A stretch of 64,000 bases of DNA from Pseudomonas sp. CAN1 (lineage in GTDB: Bacteria > Pseudomonadota > Gammaproteobacteria > Pseudomonadales > Pseudomonadaceae). The notes under the pieces are model-generated. The model was not told where the DNA came from and did no database searches. It saw nothing but the letters and a program-made list of their open reading frames with translations. Location of the stretch: the NCBI RefSeq assembly GCF_030462585.1, contig NZ_JASMRU010000011.1:62001-126000 (forward strand), given 5' to 3'. The position numbers and the translations under genes are program-made. Below, one piece after another: positions 46,949 through 54,917 of the stretch; the stretch's first letter is position 1, and every line of letters starts with the position of its first letter.

Positions 46949-48133
46949 TCAGCGCACCACCGCCAACTCGAACCCGCCCTGGTCGCCATGCTCGCGCACC
47001 TTCATCCCCGCCTCGTTCACCGCCAGGTCTTCCAGCGGGCGTTTGTAGGGTTTGTTGTCGAGGGTCTGCAGGCTGCGGTCCTCGTCCGTGGTGAGCAGCA
47101 GGACGTAGCGTTCGCCCTGGTTGGCGCGCACCGGCACCGTGCCCTCGATGAAGGCGTAGCGGTACCAGGTCTCCGGGTTGAGCTTGTACACCGCATCACT
47201 GACCAGGCGCGTCGGCCGCTTGTGTTCGTCGAGGAACAGCAGCGACGGATAAACCACCTGGTGGTTGGCGAAGCTGCGTACGCGCAGGCCGTAGACCCGC
47301 TGGGAGCTGGGCAGCTTCATCGCCACGTAGTAGCTCTTGCCCATGGGGAAGTCGAAGCTGGGCGAAAACCGGTTCAGTTCCTCGTAGCGTGGTTCCTCCA
47401 CCGATAGCTCGGTGAAGTCGCCATCGCCCATCTGGTCGCAGCAGCGCTGCTGCAGGTCGACGTAGAGGTCATCTAGGGTCTTGCCGCTGCCCTGCAGCAG
47501 CGCCTTCATGGCGTCGGTCTGCTCACCCATGCCGTCCAGCCCCGGCAGGTTGCTCGGGCGGGCCTTCAGGTCGATCTGCCGGCCCTCGGTGAAGGCGATG
47601 TGGCTGCCGCCGTCATCGTGCTGGCGGAAGGTCGCGGCGCGCTGATCGGCAGTGATCGGCGAGTTGCGCACCTGGCCCTTCTCGTCCACCCAGGTGAAGT
47701 ACGGGCTACCGTTCTCGCTGCGGACGAAGCCGCGGTCTTCGTAGGATTCGGCGTCGATGTACTCGGCCGAATGGTCGCCGTTGGGCAGCACGTAGTCGGC
47801 CTTGCCCGACGCCACCTGGCCGGCGGCGTAGAAGCTGTTCTGCAGGTTGCCCTGGGCATCCACCCAGGTGAAATAGCGCCGCTTGCTCTCCCCCGCCGGC
47901 CGGCTGCCCGGCCACTGGGTGGCGCTCAGGTCGACCAGGCGGTTGCGGTCGCTCTGGTCGATGCGCTTGTCGGCCTGGCGTTGCTGCTGGGCGTAGTTGG
48001 CGTCGACGAAGGTGTTGTGTACCTGGCCGCTGTCGTCGATCCACGACAGGTAGCGCCCAGCCGCGGACTGCACCGCCGGAGCGAGCGCGCCGCCGGCAGC
48101 GAGGCAGGTGATCAGGAGGGTCAGCCTGCGCAT
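46949..48133 (-). CDS. filE: FilE-like exported repeat protein with MalM-like end
   Basis: 394 residues with a signal peptide (to about 24). Three copies of a DUF4124-like unit recur about 58 residues apart: YLSWIDDSGQVHNTF, YFTWVDAQGNLQNSF and YFTWVDEKGQVRNSP. The C-terminal part (GKSYYVAMKLPSSQRVYGLR, RYAFIEGTVPVRANQGERYV) resembles MalM, a periplasmic protein of unknown action. Last gene of a five-gene operon (filA-E like), 12 bases after the FadL-type barrel. The gene symbol follows the Acinetobacter pilus-system naming from memory and context, not a search. Confidence 0.7.
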   Translation of the reverse strand: MRRLTLLITCLAAGGALAPAVQSAAGRYLSWIDDSGQVHNTFVDANYAQQQRQADKRIDQSDRNRLVDLSATQWPGSRPAGESKRRYFTWVDAQGNLQNSFYAAGQVASGKADYVLPNGDHSAEYIDAESYEDRGFVRSENGSPYFTWVDEKGQVRNSPITADQRAATFRQHDDGGSHIAFTEGRQIDLKARPSNLPGLDGMGEQTDAMKALLQGSGKTLDDLYVDLQQRCCDQMGDGDFTELSVEEPRYEELNRFSPSFDFPMGKSYYVAMKLPSSQRVYGLRVRSFANHQVVYPSLLFLDEHKRPTRLVSDAVYKLNPETWYRYAFIEGTVPVRANQGERYVLLLTTDEDRSLQTLDNKPYKRPLEDLAVNEAGMKVREHGDQGGFELAVVR

Positions 48134-48144
48134 GTCGATTGCCC

Positions 48145-49743
48145 TCAGAAAGTGGTGCGGTAGGTCATGGCGAACACATAAGCCTTCACCGTGGTGTTTA
48201 CGTCAAGGCCGCCGTAGGGGTTGTAGACCAGGTTGTCGATGCCGGTGCAGTTGACGTTGCAGCTGGTGCCCGACTTGATGCTCTGCTTGGAGACGAAGTA
48301 GTTGAAACCCAGGTCGATCACCGTGTCCTTGTCCCACTGGTAGCCCAGGCCCAGGCCGTAGAGGTTGGCGTCGCCGATGGGCACCAGGGCGTCGGCCTTG
48401 TCCTTGGGAATCGCCGAGGGCCGGTATTCGTAGCCGGCGCGCAGCTGCAGGCGGTCGTTGACGTCGTACTGCATGCCCATGGCGTAGCTCCAGGTGTCCT
48501 GGTAGCCGCGGTCGAGGATGATGCTGTGGTCGGTGGCGCCGTTGGGTGCGAAGTTCTTGGCGATGCGCAGCAGGTCCAGTTCGCGGTCGAACTCGATCTC
48601 GAACTTGTTCCAGTCGCTGTAATCGGTCCACTTCAGGTCGACGTTGAACTGCCACTTGTCGAACGGGCGCAGCTTGATGCCGGTGGAGAAGCTGTCCGGG
48701 TTGACCAGCTTCATGGTCGCCACGCCGTGCTCCTCGTCGGTGTTGCCGTAGGGGAACAGCGGGCTGAGGAAGGCGCCGAACACCGAGCTCTGCAGCCCGG
48801 ACCAGAAGCCCTGCCAGTCCTTGGTGTAGTCGACGCGGTACTTGCCCTTGAGCTTCATGCGCGACTCGCTCTGGTAGGTCGCGCCCCAGGCGAACCAGTC
48901 GTAGGGCTCCCAGAGCACGCCCAGGTTGAAGCTCGGCGAGAGGGTCTGCTGCATGTCCAGCTTGAGGTTGGCCAGCGACTCGTAGGGGCCGATGCGGCCG
49001 CCGCAGACGTTGAACACCAGCTCGACGATTTCCTGTGCGCCGGGCACGCAAGTGGTGTCGTGCAGGGTCTGCAGCAGGCCGGTGAGCAGGCCCGGGTTGC
49101 GGAAGTCGGTGTCCAGCGCCATGGCCTGGTGGGAGAAGCCGACGCTCAGGCCCACCGACAGGTCGTTGTTGACCTCGTAGCCCACCGAGGGCGAGAAGTA
49201 AGTGATGCGCTGCAGCGAGACACGGCGCCCTTCGAAGCGTGCCGGGTCGCTGTCCGAATCCCGCGAGTAGCCCAGCGCCTGGGGCGCATAGACGTTGGTG
49301 GCGAAGGTGAACTTGGAGCCCGGCGGGTTGATCGACAGGCCCGCCAGCGGTGCCACCAGCAGCGGCATGTCGGTCATGCCGCCAACGCCCGGCAGGTACA
49401 TGGTCGGGGTCAGGGTGCGGCTGCTCTCGCCGGCCACCGGATCGTCGTCCAGGCCGAAGGAGGAAGAGCCGTAATCCGGCGGCGCGTGGAAGCCGGCGCG
49501 GATATCCATGACCCCGGTGATCAGCTTGAGCTGCGTCTGCCGGCCCTTGAGCTTGGTCAGGGCGGCGGGGTTGTAGTGCACCGCGTCGATGCCGGTGGAG
49601 TCGGCCGTGACCGCGTTGGCCATGGCCATGGCCTTGGGGTTGCCGATGGTCAGATCGTTAGCCAGTTGGGCAAAGGCCGGCGTCGCACAGCCAAGACTCA
49701 CCCCTGCCATCGCCACCGCGAGGGGCGAAATGCGCATAGTCAT
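48145..49743 (-). CDS. filD: FadL/OmpP1-type outer membrane channel (FilD-like)
   Basis: 532 residues. Signal peptide to about 25 (ATPAFAQ). FadL-family features: an N-terminal hatch-like stretch with NPAALTKLKG, alternating aromatic beta-strands throughout, and an aromatic C-terminal residue (AMTYRTTF) for barrel assembly. FadL channels import hydrophobic compounds; in this operon the barrel could instead export or anchor a lipid-like or peptide product. It starts 18 bases after the filC-like gene. Confidence 0.75.
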   Translation of the reverse strand: MTMRISPLAVAMAGVSLGCATPAFAQLANDLTIGNPKAMAMANAVTADSTGIDAVHYNPAALTKLKGRQTQLKLITGVMDIRAGFHAPPDYGSSSFGLDDDPVAGESSRTLTPTMYLPGVGGMTDMPLLVAPLAGLSINPPGSKFTFATNVYAPQALGYSRDSDSDPARFEGRRVSLQRITYFSPSVGYEVNNDLSVGLSVGFSHQAMALDTDFRNPGLLTGLLQTLHDTTCVPGAQEIVELVFNVCGGRIGPYESLANLKLDMQQTLSPSFNLGVLWEPYDWFAWGATYQSESRMKLKGKYRVDYTKDWQGFWSGLQSSVFGAFLSPLFPYGNTDEEHGVATMKLVNPDSFSTGIKLRPFDKWQFNVDLKWTDYSDWNKFEIEFDRELDLLRIAKNFAPNGATDHSIILDRGYQDTWSYAMGMQYDVNDRLQLRAGYEYRPSAIPKDKADALVPIGDANLYGLGLGYQWDKDTVIDLGFNYFVSKQSIKSGTSCNVNCTGIDNLVYNPYGGLDVNTTVKAYVFAMTYRTTF

Positions 49744-49761
49744 GTGTTGGTCGCTCGTCGG

Positions 49762-50766
49762 TTACTGGGCCTTGAGGCCTTGGATATCCAGGGGTAGAGA
49801 GAGCCCTAGCAGTACATCCGGCGAGTCTTCGGTCAGACCGAAACCGGCGTTCACGTTGACGATGTAATCGGGTGATGTTCGCAGGCCGAGCGAGAAGTTC
49901 ATGATCGCGCTGGTCTGCTCCGGCGCCTCCACCGAGCGGTCGTTGAAGTAGTACTTGTTCTTGAACGAGTAGGCCATCTGGTAGGAAGTGGCCAGCGACA
50001 CGTCGTAGGACAGCGCGTAGGCCATGCCCATGGCGAAGTTGATGGTGTCGCCCGGCACCACCTTCTGCAGCTCTTCGCCGTACTGGTTCTGATGGATGTT
50101 GTCGACCTTCATGTTGTAGGTGTAACCCAGCGAGCCGTAGAGCACGACCGGGTCGATCACGTAGGACATGTTGGCGCCGCCACCCAGGCTGTAGTAGCCG
50201 GCGCCGGTGGAGACGTCCTTCTCCACGTTGGTGTCGTAGGGGCTGTCGCCGGTGGGCAGGCCGAGGGTCGCGTACAGCGTGGTGACCGGGGCGCCGCGAC
50301 GCGCCGCCCATGGCTGCCAGCGCAGCGTCGTGGAAATGTCACCCAGGCTGTAGGCGTGGATGTCGCGCTCGGTGTCGTACTTCGCCACGAACGGCAGGCG
50401 CATGCTGAAGGTCAGGTTGTCCCAGATGCCGTAGTCGAAGGTGAACGAGTTGGTGAACGTGTGCTGGGCCTCGCTCTGGGCCAGCACGCTATAGACGTTT
50501 TCACCGCTGCGCACGGCCTGGATGCGGGTGTCGCGCATCAGGGTGTAGTCGAATCCGTAGGTGAGCTGCCGCTCGCCCTTCTTGAGCAGGGTGTAGCTCT
50601 TCTCGGCGGCCTGGAATACCTGTTCCAGCGCCTTGGCGCTGTCGGCGTCGGAGTCTTTCTTGGCCAACGCATCGCGCGCGTCGTCGGTCGTCGCTTCTTC
50701 GGCCTGTGCGCCGAAGCTGGCCAGCCAGGCCAGGGCGGCAATGCACGCAAACCCCTTCAAATCCAT
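49762..50766 (-). CDS. filC: outer membrane beta-barrel, FilC-like
   Basis: 334 residues from the ATG at 50766 (MDLKGFACIAALAWLASFG), with a signal peptide cut after AQA. A charged helical stretch (TDDARDALAKKDSDADSAKA) precedes a barrel with alternating strands and Tyr/Gly-rich turns (YSLGGGANMSYVIDPVVLYG). The family resembles outer membrane transporter/phenol-meta-pathway type proteins. Position between the C39 peptidase and the FadL-type gene suggests a role in the same surface system. Confidence 0.7.
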   Translation of the reverse strand: MDLKGFACIAALAWLASFGAQAEEATTDDARDALAKKDSDADSAKALEQVFQAAEKSYTLLKKGERQLTYGFDYTLMRDTRIQAVRSGENVYSVLAQSEAQHTFTNSFTFDYGIWDNLTFSMRLPFVAKYDTERDIHAYSLGDISTTLRWQPWAARRGAPVTTLYATLGLPTGDSPYDTNVEKDVSTGAGYYSLGGGANMSYVIDPVVLYGSLGYTYNMKVDNIHQNQYGEELQKVVPGDTINFAMGMAYALSYDVSLATSYQMAYSFKNKYYFNDRSVEAPEQTSAIMNFSLGLRTSPDYIVNVNAGFGLTEDSPDVLLGLSLPLDIQGLKAQ

Positions 50767-50814
50767 CTCGCTATCCCCTGGTCTTGTTCTTATTCGTCTG
50801 GGCCGATCGGGCAA

Positions 50815-51576
50815 TCACTTGCGCCGGATGTGCTGCACATCCCCCTTCGAGGCGGCTTCGCCAATCTGGTTCTGGGTCACCTTGCTCATCTCCGGGAACT
50901 CACGGAAAGCCAGCAGGCTCACGGTGCGGTCGTCCACCAGGCGCATGTCGGCCTCCTTCAGCTCCAGGGCATTTTTCGGCTCCTGGCCGCTGGGGTAGAT
51001 CACGAAGAGCACGTTCTGGTCCCAGATTTCCTCGAAACGGGCGCGGGTGAAACTGATGTTGCCCAAGGCGGGATCGGCAACGAAGACGTGGTCGTTGTAG
51101 ACGTCACGGACCACGACGAAATGCTTGAAACCGGCATAGTGGATCGGCACCAGCGCCGGGTGTTCGAGCGAGTCCAGGTCGGAGAACTCGGCACGGAAGC
51201 CACCGCTCTTGTATCCGAGTGCGGCGGCGTAGCGCTTCATGTCCAGAAGCGAGAAGCCACGGCGTTCGACGATCTTGTCGGCCTCGCCGTACTTGATCAG
51301 GCCCTCCATGACCTGGCGTTCTTCGAGGTTGCGCCCCAGGTAGTAGTCGAGCAGCGTGGTCAGCGCCGCCGAGCCGCAGCTGTAGTCGTAGGCCTGGCGG
51401 ATGACGTTGCGGAACTGCACCTGGCTCATCGGTTCGAGCTGTACCGATTCGCGGAACGGGCCGTTGGGCGTGAGCGGCTGCGAGATGTTCACTGTGCCCT
51501 GCTGTTGCGGCTTGGTATCCACGGCCTGGGTAAAACCGAACAGGCCCAGCAGGCTTCCCAGCAGAATCTCGAACAT
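50815..51576 (-). CDS. filB: C39-type cysteine peptidase, FilB-like
   Basis: 253 residues. A hydrophobic N-terminus (FEILLGSLLGLFGFTQA) acts as signal or anchor. The C39 triad is complete: oxyanion Gln61, nucleophile Cys67 in YDYSCGSAALTTLLDYY, His152 in GFKHFVVV and Asp168 in ADPALGN. Unlike bacteriocin-processing C39 domains it is not fused to an ABC transporter. Its substrate may be the FilA-like protein encoded directly upstream. The tail after residue 195 is charged. Confidence 0.82.
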   Translation of the reverse strand: MFEILLGSLLGLFGFTQAVDTKPQQQGTVNISQPLTPNGPFRESVQLEPMSQVQFRNVIRQAYDYSCGSAALTTLLDYYLGRNLEERQVMEGLIKYGEADKIVERRGFSLLDMKRYAAALGYKSGGFRAEFSDLDSLEHPALVPIHYAGFKHFVVVRDVYNDHVFVADPALGNISFTRARFEEIWDQNVLFVIYPSGQEPKNALELKEADMRLVDDRTVSLLAFREFPEMSKVTQNQIGEAASKGDVQHIRRK

Positions 51577-51606
51577 CCAGCCCCTCTCTCTTCATTCCTG
51601 GAAGAA

Positions 51607-51630
51607 CCTTGCCGGCAGGCGCCGGCAAGG
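51607..51630 (-). terminator. stem-loop between filA and filB
   Basis: CCTTGCCGG/CCGGCAAGG (plus one more pair) around a short loop, 24 bases after the filA stop, followed on the minus strand by TTCTTCC. This fits a partial terminator or mRNA protector that would make filA mRNA more abundant than the rest. Confidence 0.55.
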
Positions 51631-51653
51631 GTTACCGCGCTACAACCTCGGGA

Positions 51654-52109
51654 TCAGTGACCCCAGACCTTCACGGTCGAACCAGCCAGGTTCAGGTTGG
51701 AAACGGTCAGCGAGCCGATGCTCGCGCCGTTGGTGCCGACCTTGACGGCGTCGACGGTCACGTCGCCGGTCACGGTGGGCAGGCCGATGGCGAGCTGCTG
51801 GGTAGCAACAGCGGTGCCGCCGCCAGTCGGGGTGATGTTGGTGGTCACCACGTCGATGGTCATCGGGGCGTTGTCGGCGATGGTCACGCTGGGCAGGTGG
51901 ATACCCTGCAGGACCAGGGAGCCGCCGCCGGTGTCGGCGTCCTTGTAGGTGACGGCGCCGATGGAGGCGTTGAAGGTACCGGAAATGCTGATGCCATCCT
52001 GGCCGGTGATACCGGACAGTGCAGCGTCATCCATGGATTTCATGTCGGCATGTGCCAGGAACGGAGCGGCCAGAACTGCGCTTGCAAGAACCAGTTGCTT
52101 GATTTTCAT
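51654..52109 (-). CDS. filA: small exported protein with SGITGQDG signature, FilA-like
   Basis: 151 residues from the ATG at 52109 (MKIKQLVLASAVLAAPF). Signal peptide to about 21 (AHA|DMKSMDD). Residues 22-42 contain SMDDAALSGITGQDGISISG, a motif seen in DUF6160/FilA-type proteins; the remainder is beta-rich with many Thr, Val and Gly (TNITPTGGGTAVATQQLAIG) and no Cys. It looks like a repeat-built surface subunit. First gene of the operon, probably the most abundant product. The longer open frame upstream is not conserved. Confidence 0.75.
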   Translation of the reverse strand: MKIKQLVLASAVLAAPFLAHADMKSMDDAALSGITGQDGISISGTFNASIGAVTYKDADTGGGSLVLQGIHLPSVTIADNAPMTIDVVTTNITPTGGGTAVATQQLAIGLPTVTGDVTVDAVKVGTNGASIGSLTVSNLNLAGSTVKVWGH

Positions 52110-52340
52110 TGTTATAACTCTCCAGTGTTCAGGTGGGGTTGCCCCAGGCACTGCAAGGGGCGTCCTACCCCGCTGCAGGTTGACCGGCTGATGCCGATCC
52201 TCCAGACCCACGGCTTCTTCCCTAGGCGCCGTGGGCATGGATTCGTGAAGCACGAAGCTTCGCGTCCTGATCTCCAAGCTACTGACCCGCCGTGAACCTG
52301 CCAGCCCATCCAAGGGATGGCGCAAAACCCACCGTCTGAC

Positions 52341-54916
52341 TCAAGCTTCGCTCAACAACCCCAGACTCTTCCCCTTGAGTACTGCCTGGGTCCGACTGCG
52401 CACGCCGAGCTTGGCGAACAGGTTGTGCAGATGCCACTTGATGGTGGCCTCCGACAGGTGCACCGCCTGGGCGATATCCCGGTTCGACAAACCCGCCGCC
52501 ACGAGCCGCAGAATCTCCCGCTCGCGATGGCTAACATCTTGATTTTCATCGAAACTTTCTGGATCGACAGAGAGCCTGCGGCACTGTTCGCGAAGCAGTT
52601 CGGCCACCCCCTGCCAGGCCGACGCACGCTTGGGTTCGGCCGCTTTCCAGGCTTCCCACAGCGGCAGCAGCCACAAGGCGTCGTCCTGGAACAGCCGGCG
52701 GTAGCCGAGATTCCAGGCTTCTTCCAGGGTTGGGGCGAACAGGGCGAAGGCTTTTTCGCTGTTACCTTTCTGCCAATACGCCACAGAAAGTAACAGCGAA
52801 AGACGCAGCCGCCGGTCGCGCTGATAGGGCGTGGTAAAGCCCGCGAGGCAGGATTCCAGAGCCTGCTGCGCGCGCTCGGCGTGACGCTCGGAAAGCGCCA
52901 GGCGCGCCTGGGCCATGACCAGCGCCGCATGGGCGTCGGCGTAGCGTTCGGCATTGAGCCCGGACAGGTGCCGCGCCAGCTGCAGGCAGACTCGCTCGGC
53001 CTCGTTGGGCCGGCGCATCCACAGCAGCAGTTGCACCTTGCAGCTCATGGCCAGCGCATGCACCCGTTCGTAGCCCGGCGACTGCAGGCCAACCAGCCAT
53101 TCGTCGAGCTGGGCCAGGCCCTGTTCGGCCTCGCCGGCGAAGAAACGCGCCCGCGCCATCACCAACTGGCCGCGGCTGATCAGCTCCACCGGCGTGGCGA
53201 CGTCGCGCCAGGTGGTCGCCAGCGGCAATTCGGCGAGGATCGCGGCGTGGCGATCCTGCTCATACAACAGGTCGGCGTAGGCCAGGGACAGCGGTCCGCC
53301 GACCCGGCTGCGCCGACCGAAGACCCGCTCGACGCGGCTGCGCGCGCTCTCGGCGATGGTGCGGCCGCGCTCCAGTTCGCCGCGCTCCTTGCAGATAAGC
53401 GATTCGATCATGCTGACCACCACCTGCAGGTATTCGCTGTCCGCCATGCGCAGGCATTCGCGAGCGACGCCGATGGCATTGGCGGCCTCTGCATAGTCAC
53501 CGAGCAGCGCGTAGGCAGCGGCCTGGATGCACGACAGGCTGGCGCGGAATACCGGCTGGTTGCCCGGCACCAGCGCCAGCCACTGGCGCGCCACCTTCAG
53601 GCAGGCTTCCAGCTTGTCCTGGTAGAGCAGCACCAGCGCCTTGAGCACCTGCGCCACCGCCAGCAGTTCGGCCATGCCGAAATGCCGGACCTTGCCTTGC
53701 CCTTGCAGCAGCCGGACGCTGAGCTCCTCGATCAGCGCCTCGGCCTCGGCGAACTTCTGCTCGAAGGCCAGCTGCCAGGCATAGAAGATCTGGAACACCG
53801 GATGCTCGCGGATCACCTCGGCGGGGATGCTGCCGAGCATGCCGAGGATGCCGTAGACACGGTTGCCGGCGATCAGCTTGGCGCCCTGGCGCTCCAGCAG
53901 GTCGGCGGCGAAGGCGTAGTCGCGGGCGCGCAGGGCGTACTTGATCGCACGGTCGGCCATGTCGCGGCTCTCGCACCAGCGCGCCGCCGCATGCAGCAGC
54001 GGCGTCGGATCGGAGTTGCGCGACAGGCGTCCCTGGAGGAATTCGGCGAACAGGTGGTGGTAGCGGAACCACTCGCGCTGGTCGTCCAGCGGAATGATGA
54101 ACAGCTGCTCGTTCTGCAGCCGCATCAGCATGTCCAGGCCGTCGCGGCGACCGGTCAGGGCGTTGCACAGCTCGGCGCAGAATTCGTCGAGCACCGAGGT
54201 CTGGTCGAGGAACTGCTGCAGCGGTTCGGGTGCAGCAACTTCAGTTCGCTGTCGGTGAGCTGAAGCTGCTTGAGCTCGGTGAGGAAGGTGTCGGCTTCCT
54301 CGCGGGTCAGGCGCAGGTCGTCGCCGCTGAGGCAGAACGCCCAGGGCGCCAGGCCCGGCTCGTCCACCAGGAAGCGCGGGCGATAGCGGGTGCTGGTGAC
54401 CAGGCGGATGTTTTCCGGCAGGTGCTCGATCAGGTAGCGCGCACCGTGGGCCAGGGCCGGGTGGCGAATCTGGTGGAAGTCGTCGAGCAGCAGGTAGAGC
54501 GGCCCTTCCAGCCGGCGCAGGTCGGAAAGGAAGGCGTCGATGATGCCTTCCAGCGGCAGGGTCATGTCCGACTGCAGCAGGTTGGAGGTGTTGGCGCCGA
54601 AGTCCTCCTCGACGCTGCGGATGCTCGCCACCAGGTACTGCACCAGGCGTTGCGGCTCACTGTCGCCTTCGTCGCAGGACATCCAGGCGACCTTGGCGCC
54701 GTCGGCCTTCAGGCGCTGGCGGAACAGGCTGAGGATGGTGCTCTTGCCGAAGCCGGCCGGCGCACTGAGGATCAGCACGCGCTGCTGGCGGTTGGCGTAG
54801 AGGCGGTCGATCAGGGCCCGGCGCGGCAGCAGCGAATCGCTGTCGGTGCGCGGCGGGAACAGCTTGGTGCGCAGCAGCGGCATGGGCTGCTGCGGCAGGG
54901 TGGTCAGGGTCGTCAT
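52341..54916 (-). pseudogene. MalT-type LuxR regulator disrupted by deletion and frameshift
   Basis: The N-terminal half (54155-54916) has the Walker A SAPAGFGKST and reads normally to LKLLH; the C-terminal half (52341 to about 54250) has helical-repeat regions and a LuxR helix-turn-helix (SHREREILRLVAAGLSNRD, LSEATIKWHLHNLF). They are in different frames. Compared with the paralogue at 54918, about 50 codons are missing after LLH, including the conserved TEGW segment; the join reads LLH then (frame change) PEPLQQFLDQTS. Read as one gene, no full-length protein can be made; a sequencing error would not explain the missing codons. Confidence 0.85.
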
Positions 54917-54917
54917 G

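Noticed and set aside
54155-54916. Annotating the N-terminal half as a separate short regulator
   Set aside because: It ends in frame-shifted residues (NRCSSSSTRPRCSTNS) and the other half continues the same fold; it is one broken gene.
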